From Betaproteobacteria bacterium HGW-Betaproteobacteria-11 (GTDB lineage: Bacteria; Pseudomonadota; Gammaproteobacteria; Burkholderiales; Rhodocyclaceae), in contig PHCV01000011.1 in the NCBI GenBank assembly GCA_002842395.1, positions 29,669 to 93,668 of the forward strand: 64,000 nucleotides of DNA, in the 5' to 3' direction. The notes below the pieces were generated by a model. That model saw only the letters and a program-made list of their open reading frames with translations. It made no database searches and was not told where the DNA came from. Shown in pieces: positions 43,911 through 53,693 of the stretch (the first letter of the stretch is position 1; each line of letters begins with the position of its first letter). Both the position numbers and the translations under genes were made by a program.

Positions 43911-45821
43911 TTATTCCAGGGTTTCGATCTGCTCGACCAGCGCCAGCCAGCACGTCTCGGCCTCGGCGAGTTGCGCCGCGAGTTGCGCCTGCCGCTGGCT
44001 CAAGGTGTGCAGCAAGGGGGAATCCGGGGTGACGTACAGCGCCGGGTCGGCGAGCCGGGTGGCCAGCGACTCGAGTTCAGCCTGCCCCTCGGCGAGCTGC
44101 GCTTCGAGCTTGTCCAGGTCTTTTTGCAGGGGTGGCCGGCGTGTCGCCAGCGCCGGGTTTTTGGGGCTGGCAACGGCCTCCCCGCTGGCGGCGCGGGGTG
44201 CCGGCTTGGCGCCGGATTTGTCCGCGGCGCGTTGCTCTGCCAGCCATCCGGCATAGTCGTCGAGGTCGCCGGAAAACGGCACGACGCGCCCGTCGGCCAC
44301 CAGCCAGAGTTCGTCGCAGGTGGCGCGCAGCAGATGCCGGTCGTGCGAGACCAGCACCATCCCGGCTTCGGTCTCTTGCAAGGCGAGGGTCAGGGCTTCG
44401 CGCATTTCGAGGTCGAGGTGGTTGGTCGGCTCGTCCAGCAGCAGCAGATTCGGCGCGGTGCGGATCAGCAGCGCCAGCGCGAGGCGGGTTTTCTCGCCGC
44501 CGGAAAAGCGGCCGCAGGGCGTGTCGACCATCTCGCCGCGAAAATCGAAACCGCCCAGATAATTGCGCAGATCCTGCTCGCGGGTCGATTTTCCCAGCGA
44601 TTTTTCGAGCCGGATCATGTGCCACAGGGGCGTTTCCTCCGGCCGCAACTGTTCGAGCTGATGCTGGGCGAAGTAGCCGAGTTTCAGGTTGCGTCCTTCC
44701 TCGCGCGTGCCCGCAAGCGGCGCAAGCTGGCCGGCCAGCAGCTTCATCAGGGTCGACTTGCCGGCGCCGTTGCGGCCGAGCAGGCCGATGCGGCTGTCGG
44801 GACGCAGGCTGAGGCTGACGTTATCGAGGATCAGCGCCTTGCCATAGCCGACTTTTGCCCGATCGAGCAGCAAGAGCGGATCGGAGAACGCGGCCGGTTC
44901 GGGAAAGCGGAAGGTGAACGGCGTATCGACATGCGCGGCGGCGATCTCGCCCATGCGCTCGAGCATCTTGATCCGGCTCTGCGCCTGGCGCGCCTTGCTC
45001 GCCTTGGCGCGGAAGCGGTCGATGTAGATCTGCAGATGGGCGGCCTCGCGCCGCTGCTTTTCCGCCATCGCCAGGTCGTTGGCCAGGCGCTCGGCGCGGG
45101 CGCGCTCGCAGGCCGAGTAATTGCCGGTGAACAGCTGCATGCGGCGGTTTTCGAGATGGACGATATGGCTGGTCACGCCGTCGAGAAAATCGCGATCGTG
45201 CGAAATCACGATCAGCGTGCCGGCATAACTCTTGAGCCAGGTCTCGAGCCAGAGGATGGCATCGAGATCGAGGTGATTGGTCGGTTCGTCGAGCAGCAGC
45301 AGGTCGGAACGGCACATCAGGGCGCGGGCGAGATTCAGCCGCACCCGCCAGCCGCCGGAAAACTCGGCCACCGGCCGCCGGAAATCCGCGTCGGTGAAGC
45401 CCAGGCCATGCAGCAGCGCCGCGGCGCGCGCCGGCGCGGCGTAGCCGTCGATCTCGGATAGCCGCATGTGCAACAGGCCGATCTGTTCGCCGGCATGGAG
45501 GTCGTCATGATGCTGCTCCGCTGCGCGCAGGTCGCGCTCGATCTGGCGCAATTCGATATCGCCATCGAGGACGAACTCCAGCGCGGCATCGGGCAACGCC
45601 GGCGTGTCCTGCGCGACATGGGCGATGACCCAACCCGGCGGACGTTCCAGGTCACCCCGGTCGGCGTGCAGTTCGCCGCGCAGGAGCGCCAGGAACGAGG
45701 ACTTGCCGCAGCCATTGGCGCCGGTGAGGCCGACCTTCCAGCCGGGATGCAACTGCAACGACGCGCCCTCGACGAGCGCGTTGCCGTTGCGGGAAAAGCC
45801 GAGATTGCGCAGCAGGATCAT
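43911..45821 (-). CDS. ABC-F family ATPase, YheS/Uup-like
   Basis: 636 residues, two ABC domains without membrane segments: Walker A GANGCGKSSF and GRNGAGKSTL, signature FSGGWRVRLNLARAL and FSGGEKTRLALALL, Walker [14 protein letters not shown] twice. A charged linker and a C-terminal coiled-coil extension (about 560-636) resemble YheS/Uup. Such proteins act on ribosomes, easing stalls. Probably first gene of the transcript with midA. Confidence 0.9.
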   Translation of the reverse strand: MILLRNLGFSRNGNALVEGASLQLHPGWKVGLTGANGCGKSSFLALLRGELHADRGDLERPPGWVIAHVAQDTPALPDAALEFVLDGDIELRQIERDLRAAEQHHDDLHAGEQIGLLHMRLSEIDGYAAPARAAALLHGLGFTDADFRRPVAEFSGGWRVRLNLARALMCRSDLLLLDEPTNHLDLDAILWLETWLKSYAGTLIVISHDRDFLDGVTSHIVHLENRRMQLFTGNYSACERARAERLANDLAMAEKQRREAAHLQIYIDRFRAKASKARQAQSRIKMLERMGEIAAAHVDTPFTFRFPEPAAFSDPLLLLDRAKVGYGKALILDNVSLSLRPDSRIGLLGRNGAGKSTLMKLLAGQLAPLAGTREEGRNLKLGYFAQHQLEQLRPEETPLWHMIRLEKSLGKSTREQDLRNYLGGFDFRGEMVDTPCGRFSGGEKTRLALALLIRTAPNLLLLDEPTNHLDLEMREALTLALQETEAGMVLVSHDRHLLRATCDELWLVADGRVVPFSGDLDDYAGWLAEQRAADKSGAKPAPRAASGEAVASPKNPALATRRPPLQKDLDKLEAQLAEGQAELESLATRLADPALYVTPDSPLLHTLSQRQAQLAAQLAEAETCWLALVEQIETLE

Positions 45822-45849
45822 GCGGTCGTTACCTGAGCAGGTGAGGTGT

Positions 45850-46068
45850 CATACCCGTATTCCCCCGTCGTTCCAGCCCCGGATCGCGTCCGGGGTATTG
45901 GCCCGCCCACCGTCATTCCGGCGGCCTCGACACGCCCGGAACTCCGCTTCGCGGCGGGCGAAGCCGGAATCCAGGAGTGAGCCTCGGTGCTTCGTGGGGG
46001 CCACCGCCTGGATTCCGGAGCGGGCCTTGTGGCCCGTCCGGAATGACGAAGAAATAATCGGTCTGCCC
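45850..46068. repeat. Dispersed intergenic repeat, family B
   Basis: Tandem palindromes: CCCCGGATCGCGTCCGGGG, a GGAATCC-containing middle part, and CTGGATTCCGGAGCGG..CCGTCCGGAATGACGAA. A shortened relative lies at 60785-60925. It fills the gap between the two ABC-F genes. Confidence 0.6.
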
Positions 46069-46101
46069 GGCATGGGCTACTGGAAAGTGTCATGAATCCG
46101 C

Positions 46102-46296
46102 TCAGACATAGGCCCATTGCCGCAGCAGATTGTTGTAGGCCGCGGCGACCAGATCGCGCGCCGCGCTGTCGTCGTTCTTCGCCCGCAGATGGCCGAGCGC
46201 AAGGTCGAGATCGACCAGGATGCGCCGCTGGCCAGGGTCGCGTGCGACTTGCCGCCTTGCGGCGGCGTCTTGCGCGCAGGCTTGCCAGCGCCTGCA
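46102..46296 (-). pseudogene. Coding-like remnant directly after the ybiT-like gene
   Basis: In the same frame as the ybiT-like gene, beyond its TAA stop, the minus strand reads without stop to TGA at 46104-46102, ending ILVDLDLALGHLRAKNDDSA and AAYNNLLRQWAYV. Third-position GC bias and the hydrophobic pattern look like real protein, but there is no start codon after the TAA. It may be the end of a small gene whose start was lost by a frameshift: an ATG at about 46297 opens the neighbouring frame. Confidence 0.35.
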
Positions 46297-47928
46297 TTAT
46301 CCGGGCTCCTGGCTGGCCAGGTAGTCTTCGTAGTTGCCGCGATAGTCGACGATGCTGCGATCCGGCCGGATGTCGATGATGCGGGTGGCCAGCGAGGAGA
46401 CGAATTCGCGGTCGTGCGAGACGAAGAGCAGCGTGCCGGTGTATTTGTCGAGCGCGGTGTTGAGCGACTCGATCGATTCCATATCGAGGTGGTTGGTCGG
46501 CTCGTCCATCAGCAGCACGTTGTTGCGCAGCAGCATCAGCTTGCCGAACAGCATGCGTCCTTGTTCCCCGCCGGAAATCACATTGACCGGCTTTTTCGCC
46601 TCGTCGCCGGAAAACAGCAGCCGGCCGAGCGTGCCGCGGATCAGGGTTTCGACATCGCCGCCGTCATAGCCGCCCTCGCGCACCCATTGCACGATCCACT
46701 CGGTGAGCGGCGTGTCCGCGGCGAAATCGGCTGCGTGATCCTGGGCGAAGACGCCCGGCCGCGCTTTTTCCGCCCACTTCACGCGACCGCCCTGGGGGAG
46801 CAGGCCGCCCAGCTTTTCGCCGGCCAGCAGGCGCAGCAGCGTGGTCTTGCCGACGCCGTTCTCGCCGATGATGGCAACCTTGTCGCCGGCCTCGATGCTG
46901 GTCGAGAAGGACTTGATGATCGGTACCCCGGGCTCGTAGCCAAAACCCAGGTTCTCGATCTCGCAGGCCAGCCGGTGCAGCTTTTCCTTCTCGTCGTAGT
47001 CGAAACGGATCCACGGATACTGGCGCGAGGAGGGCTTGATATCCTCCGGCTTGATCTTGTCGATCAGTTTCAGGCGGCTGGTGGCCTGGCGCGCCTTCGA
47101 CTTGTTGGCCGAGAAGCGGCGGACGAAGGTCTGCAACTCGGCGACTCGTTCCTTGGCCTTGGCGTTGGACGAGACCTGCCGCTCGCGGGCCACGGTCGAG
47201 GCTTCCATGAAGTCGTCGTAGTTGCCGCCGTAGACCTTGATCGTGCCGTAATCCAGGTCGGCCATGTGGGTGCATACCTGATTCAGGAAATGGCGGTCGT
47301 GGGAGATGATGACCATGGTGCTCTCGCGCTGGTTGAGGATGTCCTCCAGCCAGCGGATGGTGTTGATGTCGAGGTTGTTGGTCGGCTCGTCGAGCAGCAG
47401 GATGTCGGGATTGGCGAACAGCGCCTGCACCAGCAGCACGCGCAGCTTCCAGCCCGGCGCCACCTCGCTCATCGGTCCGGTGTGCTTTTCGATCGGGATC
47501 CCGGCGCCGAGCAGCAGCTCGCCGGCGCGCGACTCGGCGGTGTAGCCGTCGTACTCGGCGAAATGCGATTCGAGCTCGGCGGCGCGCATGTAGTCGTCTT
47601 CGCTGGCGTCCGGGTTGGCGTAGATCGCGTCGCGCTCGCTCATGCAGGCCCACATTTCGCTGTGGCCCATCATCACCACGTCGAGCACGCGCCTGTCCTC
47701 GAAGGCGAACTGATCCTGCCGCAGATACGCCATGCGCTCGCCCGGATCGAGCGAGACATTGCCGGCGGTAGACTCCAGCACGCCGGCGAGAATCTTCATG
47801 AAAGTGGTCTTGCCCGAGCCGTTGGCGCCGATCAGGCCGTAGCGATTGCCTTCGCCGAATTTGACCGAGACGTTTTCGAACAGCGGCCGAGCGCCGAACT
47901 GGATGGTGGTGTTTGATGCGACGAGCAT
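46297..47928 (-). CDS. ybiT: ABC-F family ATPase, YbiT-like
   Basis: 543 residues with two ABC domains: Walker [11 protein letters not shown] and [10 protein letters not shown], second signature [16 protein letters not shown], Walker [12 protein letters not shown] and [11 protein letters not shown]. The start ([20 protein letters not shown]) and the long arm [20 protein letters not shown] match YbiT, a ribosome-associated ABC-F protein. Between it and the other ABC-F gene lie a repeat and a coding-like remnant. The 199 bases upstream (47929-48127) hold no recognised gene. Confidence 0.9.
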   Translation of the reverse strand: MLVASNTTIQFGARPLFENVSVKFGEGNRYGLIGANGSGKTTFMKILAGVLESTAGNVSLDPGERMAYLRQDQFAFEDRRVLDVVMMGHSEMWACMSERDAIYANPDASEDDYMRAAELESHFAEYDGYTAESRAGELLLGAGIPIEKHTGPMSEVAPGWKLRVLLVQALFANPDILLLDEPTNNLDINTIRWLEDILNQRESTMVIISHDRHFLNQVCTHMADLDYGTIKVYGGNYDDFMEASTVARERQVSSNAKAKERVAELQTFVRRFSANKSKARQATSRLKLIDKIKPEDIKPSSRQYPWIRFDYDEKEKLHRLACEIENLGFGYEPGVPIIKSFSTSIEAGDKVAIIGENGVGKTTLLRLLAGEKLGGLLPQGGRVKWAEKARPGVFAQDHAADFAADTPLTEWIVQWVREGGYDGGDVETLIRGTLGRLLFSGDEAKKPVNVISGGEQGRMLFGKLMLLRNNVLLMDEPTNHLDMESIESLNTALDKYTGTLLFVSHDREFVSSLATRIIDIRPDRSIVDYRGNYEDYLASQEPG

Positions 47929-48127
47929 GGGAGCGCAACCGGACGAAACAACGAGGCGTGCATTCTACTTGCTGCCTCCGCCAAAAGTTCCCGCAGAGAG
48001 GCACAGCGCTGGCGTTGATGAAGCCACCGCGCGACAAGGCGGTCGAGCAAAGTACGCGCTCCTCGCCGCTGCGGATCCTCGCCGTAGCGGATGGTGGCAC
48101 GGCGAGCCGGAAGAAAGCGTCGACAGA

Positions 48128-48502
48128 TCAGTCGCTTACCAGCCCGGCGGCTTTCAGTTCGGCCCACTCGGCATCGGCAAAGAGCCGGGAGCGGGTATGG
48201 AAGGCCTTGCCTTCCGACCCTTCGAGGGAAAACGTGCCGCCGTGTCCCTCGATCACATCGATGATCAACTGGGTATGTTTCCAGTACTCGTACTGGGCCC
48301 GGCCGATGTAGAACGGGCAGCCGCCGATCTCGCCGAGGTGTACGTCGCCAGCGCCGATCGTCAGTTCGCCCGGCAAGTAGGCGTTGGCCGCGCTGTTGTC
48401 GCAGCATCCTCCGGACTGATGGAAAAAGAACGGGCCATATTTTTGCTTCAGAACTTCGATAAGTTCAAGCGCTGCATCGGTCGCCGTGACGCGTTCAACC
48501 AT
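48128..48502 (-). CDS. DUF779 protein, partner of aldehyde dehydrogenase
   Basis: 124 residues from ATG 48502 with AAGGAG upstream. FFFHQSGGCCDNSAANAYLPGE and the core IGGCPFYIGRAQYEYWKHTQ are diagnostic of DUF779, small cysteine-containing proteins encoded next to AcoD/ExaC-type aldehyde dehydrogenases. It lies 114 bases after the dehydrogenase gene on the same strand. A role as accessory protein or detoxifying partner is likely but unproven. Confidence 0.88.
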   Translation of the reverse strand: MVERVTATDAALELIEVLKQKYGPFFFHQSGGCCDNSAANAYLPGELTIGAGDVHLGEIGGCPFYIGRAQYEYWKHTQLIIDVIEGHGGTFSLEGSEGKAFHTRSRLFADAEWAELKAAGLVSD

Positions 48503-48616
48503 TTTTCGCTCCTTGTTTGAATAGAAAGCAGCCCGCAAGCTGCTCTACGGATCACGGTCTTGCCCGCGGGGGCAAGGGCGATGACAGACTACGGTCTGTC
48601 ATCGCCCCGGAGCCGA

Positions 48617-50137
48617 TCAGAAGAAGCCCAGCTTGTTCGGGCTGTAGCTGACCAGAAGGTTCTTGGTTTTCTGGTAATGATCGAGCATCATCTTGTGGGT
48701 CTCGCGGCCGATGCCAGACTGCTTGTAGCCACCGAAGGCGGCATGGGCCGGGTAGGCGTGGTAGCAGTTGACCCATACTCGGCCGGCCTGGATGCCACGG
48801 CCCATGCGGTAGGCCGTGTTGCCGTCACGGCTCCACACGCCGGCGCCCAGGCCGTAAATGGTGTCGTTGGCAATCGCCAGTGCATCCGCCTCGTCCTTGA
48901 AGGTCGTCACCGCCAGCACCGGGCCGAAGATTTCTTCCTGGAAGATGCGCATCTTGTTGTGGCCCTTGAACATCGTCGGCTGGATGTAATAGCCGCTGGC
49001 CAGATCGCCGGGAAACTGCGCACGTTCGCCACCGATCAGGCATTGGGCACCTTCCTGTTTGCCCAGATCCAGATAGGACATGATCTTGGTCATCTGCTCC
49101 TGGGAAGCCTGGGCACCGATCATGGTGTCGGTATCCAGCGGATTGCCCTGCTTGATGGCCTTGACGCGGGGGATGACGCGTTCCATGAACTTGTCGTAGA
49201 TCGATTCGTGAATCAGCGCCCGTGAGGGGCAGGTACACACTTCGCCCTGGTTGAAGGCGAACAGCACCAGGCCTTCGACGGCCTTGTCGAAGAAGGCGTC
49301 ATCGGCCTCGGCCACATCGGCGAAGAAGACGTTGGGCGACTTGCCGCCCAGTTCCAGCGTGGCCGGGATGAGGTTGTTGGCGGCGGACTGGCCGATCAGG
49401 CGGCCGGTAGTGGTGGAGCCGGTAAAGGCGATCTTGGCGATGCGGCTGCTGGTTGCAAGCGGCAATCCGGCTTCACGGCCGTAGCCATTGACGATGTTGA
49501 GCACGCCCGGTGGCAGCAGGTCGGCGATCAACTCGGCCAGGACCAGGATCGAAACCGGAGTGGATTCCGCCGGCTTGAGCACCACGCAGTTGCCCGCGCC
49601 GATTGCCGGCGCCAGCTTCCAGGCGGCCATCAGGATCGGGAAGTTCCACGGGATGATCTGGCCGACGACGCCGAGCGGCTCGTGAAAGTGATAGGCTACG
49701 GTGGTTTCGTCGAGGTCGCTCAACGTGCCCTCCTGGGCGCGGAGGCAACCAGCGAAGTAGCGGAAATGATCGACGGACAAAGGAATGTCGGCAGCCAGGG
49801 TCTCGCGGATCGGCTTGCCGTTATCCACGGTCTCGGCATAGGCTAGCAGTTCCAGATTCTGCTCGAGGCGGTCGGCAATCTTGAGCAGAATGTTGGCCCG
49901 CTCGGCGATGGCCGTCTTGCCCCATTTGTCGGCGGCGGCATGCGCCGCATCGAGCGCCAGCTCGATATCTTCCGCCGACGAGCGGGCAGCTTTGGTGAAC
50001 GGCTTGCCGGTAATAGGGGTGATTACGTCGAAATACTGGCCCTTGACCGGCGCGACCCATTTTCCGCCGATGAAGTTGTCGTACTTGGTCTTGAACTGGA
50101 CTTTGGCACCGGCGGTTCCGGGGGCTGCATAAAGCAT
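48617..50137 (-). CDS. NAD-dependent aldehyde dehydrogenase, ExaC/AcoD type
   Basis: 506 residues from ATG 50137 (GGAGA upstream). ALDH residues: [20 protein letters not shown] with the catalytic Asn, [24 protein letters not shown] with Glu, and the nucleophile in [11 protein letters not shown], here flanked by a second cysteine. End motif YSPNKLGFF is typical of acetaldehyde dehydrogenases of the ExaC/AcoD group. A sigma-54 promoter precedes it and an AcoR-like activator gene is divergent. It could oxidise butyraldehyde or propionaldehyde arising from BMO-derived alcohols. Confidence 0.93.
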   Translation of the reverse strand: MLYAAPGTAGAKVQFKTKYDNFIGGKWVAPVKGQYFDVITPITGKPFTKAARSSAEDIELALDAAHAAADKWGKTAIAERANILLKIADRLEQNLELLAYAETVDNGKPIRETLAADIPLSVDHFRYFAGCLRAQEGTLSDLDETTVAYHFHEPLGVVGQIIPWNFPILMAAWKLAPAIGAGNCVVLKPAESTPVSILVLAELIADLLPPGVLNIVNGYGREAGLPLATSSRIAKIAFTGSTTTGRLIGQSAANNLIPATLELGGKSPNVFFADVAEADDAFFDKAVEGLVLFAFNQGEVCTCPSRALIHESIYDKFMERVIPRVKAIKQGNPLDTDTMIGAQASQEQMTKIMSYLDLGKQEGAQCLIGGERAQFPGDLASGYYIQPTMFKGHNKMRIFQEEIFGPVLAVTTFKDEADALAIANDTIYGLGAGVWSRDGNTAYRMGRGIQAGRVWVNCYHAYPAHAAFGGYKQSGIGRETHKMMLDHYQKTKNLLVSYSPNKLGFF

Positions 50138-50198
50138 TTGAGTCTCCTTGTATAAGTATGAATGGCATGACTTCGCCCCCGAAGGGGCTCTCTGCCTT

Positions 50199-50214
50199 AG
50201 CAACCCGCATGCCA
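50199..50214 (-). promoter_or_regulatory. Sigma-54 promoter of the aldehyde dehydrogenase gene
   Basis: On the minus strand TGGCAT-GCGGG-TTGCT fits the -24/-12 consensus (GG-N10-GC), 61 bases upstream of the start codon. Farther upstream, around 50292-50310, GTGT and ACAC ends frame an imperfect palindrome, a possible activator site in front of the divergent sigma-54 activator gene. The rest of the 412-base gap has no gene. Confidence 0.8.
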
Positions 50215-50549
50215 TTGATTCACGAGCCTTGTGCCGCAAGGCTTTCTCACGAACTTGGGGAGGTTCCTGATGGCCCGCTTGACGATTCCGGGTGTTACGT
50301 TGCATGACACTTTTCCCGAAATGAAACACCACGGCACGCGGCCAGCCGTGCCTGGCATGCAAGGCAGGGGACACCGGAAAATGCCGGCAGACGACGACTA
50401 CGCCGTGTGTCGCGTGCTTCTGACTTCATGGCAACTTTTGCATATTGTCCTGCTCCAAGCGATTGGCAGCATAATGGGACGATAAACAAGCCATGCCACG
50501 TCCAGGCTGTCCTGGCGGGCATGCAGATGAAAATGCCGGAGGAGAGTCG

Positions 50550-52475
50550 ATGGGTGCAATCGAGATTGCAACAGCCAGAGGTGCCGGCGACGCCATGCGC
50601 ATCGCCCGGCGTTGCCTGCTCGACTCGGGGGTCGTCCCCGACGGATTGGTGAGTGCGCGCATTGCGCGCTCGTGGCAGCGTTCGCTCGCCGCCGGACTGG
50701 ATCCCCATCAGAACCGTCCGCTGATGCAGGCACTCAGCGCGCCCGAGTTGAGCCAGGCACGAGAAAGCCAGCAGCAACTGATTGACCATGCCCGGCCGGC
50801 AATGGCTTACCTCCATTCCCAGATCCGTGATTCGGGGAGCATCATCGTCCTTGCCGATCCCGCCGGCTTGCTGCTCGAATTGTGCGGCGACGCCGATTTC
50901 GGCAACAAGGCTGCGCGGGTGCATCTGGCCCCTGGCGCCTCGTGGCATGAAGCACAGCGGGGCACCAATGCCGTCGGTACGGCGCTGGCGGAACGTGCGC
51001 CGGTGGTCGTCAGCGGCGCCGAACATTTTTTCGTCAGCAACGGGTTTCTGACCTGCGCTGCCGCGCCAATTACCGATTCATGCGGCAGGTTGCTCGGGGT
51101 GCTCGATATTTCAGGCGACTACCGCAGTTCCCATCCACACACCTTCGGGCTGGTGTGCACCGCGGTACAGATGGTCGAAAACCGGCTGTTCACCAGCCGT
51201 CACGGTAACGATCTGAGAGTGCGCTTTCATCCGCTGGCGGAAGGGATCGGCACCCTGGCCGAAGGCATGGTGGCGTTGACCGGGGAAGGCGGGCTGTTGG
51301 GCATCAATTCGATGGGGAGATCGCTGCTCGGACTCACGGCCGCCGATCTTTCGAGCGCGCGTCTCGACAGCCTTTTCCCCGTCGAAATCGAAACCCTGCT
51401 GGACTGGGGCCGGCGACACACGGACGAACCCTTGTCGATTTGTCGCCATGACGGATCACCGCTGTTCATGCGTGTCGATATGCCGCGTTCGGTCAGTCTG
51501 CCACGGGCCGCTACTCCGATCTCCGTTCCGCGCGATGCGCTTGCCGGGCTGGATACCGGCGATGAACGCGTGAGGGTGTCCATCGACAAGGCGCGCCGGG
51601 TGCTTGCAAAATCGATCCCCCTGCTGATCATGGGCGAATCCGGGGTCGGCAAGGAACTGTTCGCCAAGGCGGTGCATCAATCCGGCCCGCGCCGGCAGGG
51701 GCCATTCGTCGCCGTTAATTGCGCCGCGCTGCCCGAAAATCTGATCGAGGCGGAGCTTTTCGGCTATACCGGCGGCGCCTTCACCGGAGCCCGCCGCGAG
51801 GGTCGTCCGGGGCTCTTGCGCGAGGCAAACGGCGGCAGCCTGTTCCTCGACGAGATCGGTGACATGCCACTGGCATTGCAGGGGCGCTTGCTCCGCGTGC
51901 TGCAGGAGAGGGTGGTGCAACCCCTGGGCGGCGGACGGCCCGTGCCAGTGGACTTCCATCTCATCTGCGCCACCCATCATCACTTGAAAGATGTCGTGAG
52001 CGCGGGGCGTTTCCGTGACGATCTGTACTACCGGATCAACGGGCTCGCCCTCACCTTGCCTCCCCTGCGCGAACGGAGCGACGTGCACCGGCTGATCGCC
52101 ATGCTGCTTGCGGAGATCGAACCGGGTCATGCGCTCGGCCTGGCTCCGGAAGTCACCAAAGCCTTTGTCGGCCATGCCTGGCCGGGCAACCTGCGGCAAC
52201 TGGCCAATGCTCTGCGGACGGCTGCCGCCCTGCTCGCCGAGCGGGAGCAGCGCATCGGCTGGGAACACCTGCCTGAAGATCTGGTGGCTGAACTGCGACT
52301 TGGTTCCACGGGCGATGCTCGCCCGGCGGCACCTGAATCCTTGCAGGCGCTAGCCGAGCAAACCATCGCCGCGACGCTGGCGGCAACGCATGGCAACGTC
52401 GCCGCCGCATCCCGCCGCCTGGGCATCAGCCGGACGACGCTGTACCGTCGGCTGGGCCAACTGGGCAAACGATAA
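50550..52475 (+). CDS. Sigma-54-dependent activator, AcoR/BmoR-like
   Basis: 641 residues from ATG 50550, preceded by GGAGGAG; an ATG 19 codons earlier is less likely. The N-terminal sensing region begins with SARIARSWQRSLAAGLDPHQ, typical of AcoR/MimR/BmoR proteins, followed by a GAF-like domain. The AAA+ domain has Walker A GESGVGKE and the sigma-54 contact GAFTGA; a Fis-type helix-turn-helix ends the protein (ASRRLGISRTTLYRRL). Divergent to the aldehyde dehydrogenase, whose promoter is of sigma-54 type, it should activate that gene in response to an alcohol, aldehyde or related compound. Whether it also serves the bmo operon is open; no sigma-54 site was found there. Confidence 0.88.
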   Translation: MGAIEIATARGAGDAMRIARRCLLDSGVVPDGLVSARIARSWQRSLAAGLDPHQNRPLMQALSAPELSQARESQQQLIDHARPAMAYLHSQIRDSGSIIVLADPAGLLLELCGDADFGNKAARVHLAPGASWHEAQRGTNAVGTALAERAPVVVSGAEHFFVSNGFLTCAAAPITDSCGRLLGVLDISGDYRSSHPHTFGLVCTAVQMVENRLFTSRHGNDLRVRFHPLAEGIGTLAEGMVALTGEGGLLGINSMGRSLLGLTAADLSSARLDSLFPVEIETLLDWGRRHTDEPLSICRHDGSPLFMRVDMPRSVSLPRAATPISVPRDALAGLDTGDERVRVSIDKARRVLAKSIPLLIMGESGVGKELFAKAVHQSGPRRQGPFVAVNCAALPENLIEAELFGYTGGAFTGARREGRPGLLREANGGSLFLDEIGDMPLALQGRLLRVLQERVVQPLGGGRPVPVDFHLICATHHHLKDVVSAGRFRDDLYYRINGLALTLPPLRERSDVHRLIAMLLAEIEPGHALGLAPEVTKAFVGHAWPGNLRQLANALRTAAALLAEREQRIGWEHLPEDLVAELRLGSTGDARPAAPESLQALAEQTIAATLAATHGNVAAASRRLGISRTTLYRRLGQLGKR

Positions 52476-52516
52476 GGACGCCGCGCGAAAGAAAATCCTT
52501 CGCGGTAGCGGGGGAC

Positions 52517-52549
52517 GCCCTGGATTCCCGCGCTGCGGGAATCCAGGGC
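52517..52549. terminator. Perfect 15-bp hairpin between convergent genes
   Basis: GCCCTGGATTCCCGC-GCT-GCGGGAATCCAGGGC sits between the activator gene (plus) and the Mop gene (minus). It contains the GGATTCCCGC core of the family A/B repeats and may stop transcription from both sides, though the T-run is poor. Confidence 0.6.
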
Positions 52550-52568
52550 TTATCCGGCGTTTCCTTGC

Positions 52569-52778
52569 TTACTCCACGCCGACCATCACGCTGTCCGCCT
52601 TGATAATGGCATAAGCGGTGCCGCCGGGCTTGAGGCCCAGACGGGCCACCGAAGCACTGGTAACCTGTGCCGTGACGACCACACCGGGGGCGATTTCGAT
52701 GACGACTTCGCTGTTCACGGCTCCCGGCGTCACGGATTTGACGGTGCCTTGCAACTGGTTGCGGGCGCTGACTTTCAT
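52569..52778 (-). CDS. Mop-like molybdate/tungstate-binding TOBE protein
   Basis: 69 residues, a single TOBE/Mop domain: SARNQLQGTVKSVTPGAVNS at the start and the repeat-like AQVTSASVARLGLKPG. Such molbindins oligomerise and store molybdate or tungstate in the cytosol. It lies 54 bases after tupA on the same strand, matching a tungstate or molybdate uptake locus. Confidence 0.9.
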   Translation of the reverse strand: MKVSARNQLQGTVKSVTPGAVNSEVVIEIAPGVVVTAQVTSASVARLGLKPGGTAYAIIKADSVMVGVE

Positions 52779-52832
52779 GATCTTCTCCTTGTCGGTCGTT
52801 ACGGTTGAACGAAAAAGGCTGCCGTGATCAGC

Positions 52833-53693
52833 TTAGCGCCGGGCGTTGGGAAAGAACAGTTGCTCGCCATTGATCTTGTACGCGGTGATAGTCTGCTGGC
52901 CGACGGGCGAGAGCAGCCAGTCGATGAACTTCTGTCCGTCGTCCTTCTTGACGTGCGGGTGCTTGGCCGGATTGACCAGCATCACGCCGTACTGGTTGAA
53001 CAGGCGGGTATCGCCTTCGACCAGGATGCGCAAGTCGCCACGATTCCTGAAATTCAGCCAGGTGCCGCGATCGGCGAGAATGTAGGCGTTCATCGCCGCC
53101 GCGGTGTTGAGCGCCGGACCCATGCCGGAACCGGTGTCGCGGTACCACGCGCCTTTGGCCTGGTCGAGATCGACGCCGGCGGCTTTCCAGTAGCGCAGCT
53201 CGGCCATGTGGGTACCGCTCCGGTCGCCGCGCGAAACGAACGGCGGGCGGGGTGAAATGTCGGCGCTGGCGATACGGCGCAGACCTTCCAGAATGTCGTG
53301 GCCGGCGACCTGTGCCGGATCGTTCCGCGGGCCGATCAGCACGAAGTCGTTGTACATCACCTCGAAACGCTGCACGCCAAAGCCTTCGGCGACGAATTTC
53401 TCCTCCGCCGCCTTGTCATGCACGAAGACCACGTCGGCATCGCCGCGCCGCGCCAGATCCAGTGCCTGGCCGGTGCCCAGCGCGACCACGCGCACCTTGA
53501 TCCCGGAGGCTTGTTCGAAGACCGGCAACAGATGCGCGAACAGCCCGGACTGCTCGGTCGAGGTGGTCGACGCCACGGTGATGAATCGCTCGTCGGCTTG
53601 CGCCGGCCACGCACCGACGGCACAAAGGGCGAGGCAGCAGGCGCCGAGCAGGCGGCGCCAGGTCTGGGTCAGGGAACTTGCTTTTGTCATCAT
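52833..53693 (-). CDS. tupA: Tungstate ABC transporter substrate-binding protein
   Basis: 286 residues: signal peptide ending WPAQA, then TVASTTSTEQSGLFAHLLPV with the TTS-type oxyanion site of TupA, DVVFVHDKAAEEKF, and FVSRGDRSGTHMAELRYWK. TupA proteins bind tungstate (or molybdate) in the periplasm. Overlaps tupC by four bases; the transcript order is tupB-tupC-tupA-mop. Confidence 0.88.
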   Translation of the reverse strand: MMTKASSLTQTWRRLLGACCLALCAVGAWPAQADERFITVASTTSTEQSGLFAHLLPVFEQASGIKVRVVALGTGQALDLARRGDADVVFVHDKAAEEKFVAEGFGVQRFEVMYNDFVLIGPRNDPAQVAGHDILEGLRRIASADISPRPPFVSRGDRSGTHMAELRYWKAAGVDLDQAKGAWYRDTGSGMGPALNTAAAMNAYILADRGTWLNFRNRGDLRILVEGDTRLFNQYGVMLVNPAKHPHVKKDDGQKFIDWLLSPVGQQTITAYKINGEQLFFPNARR

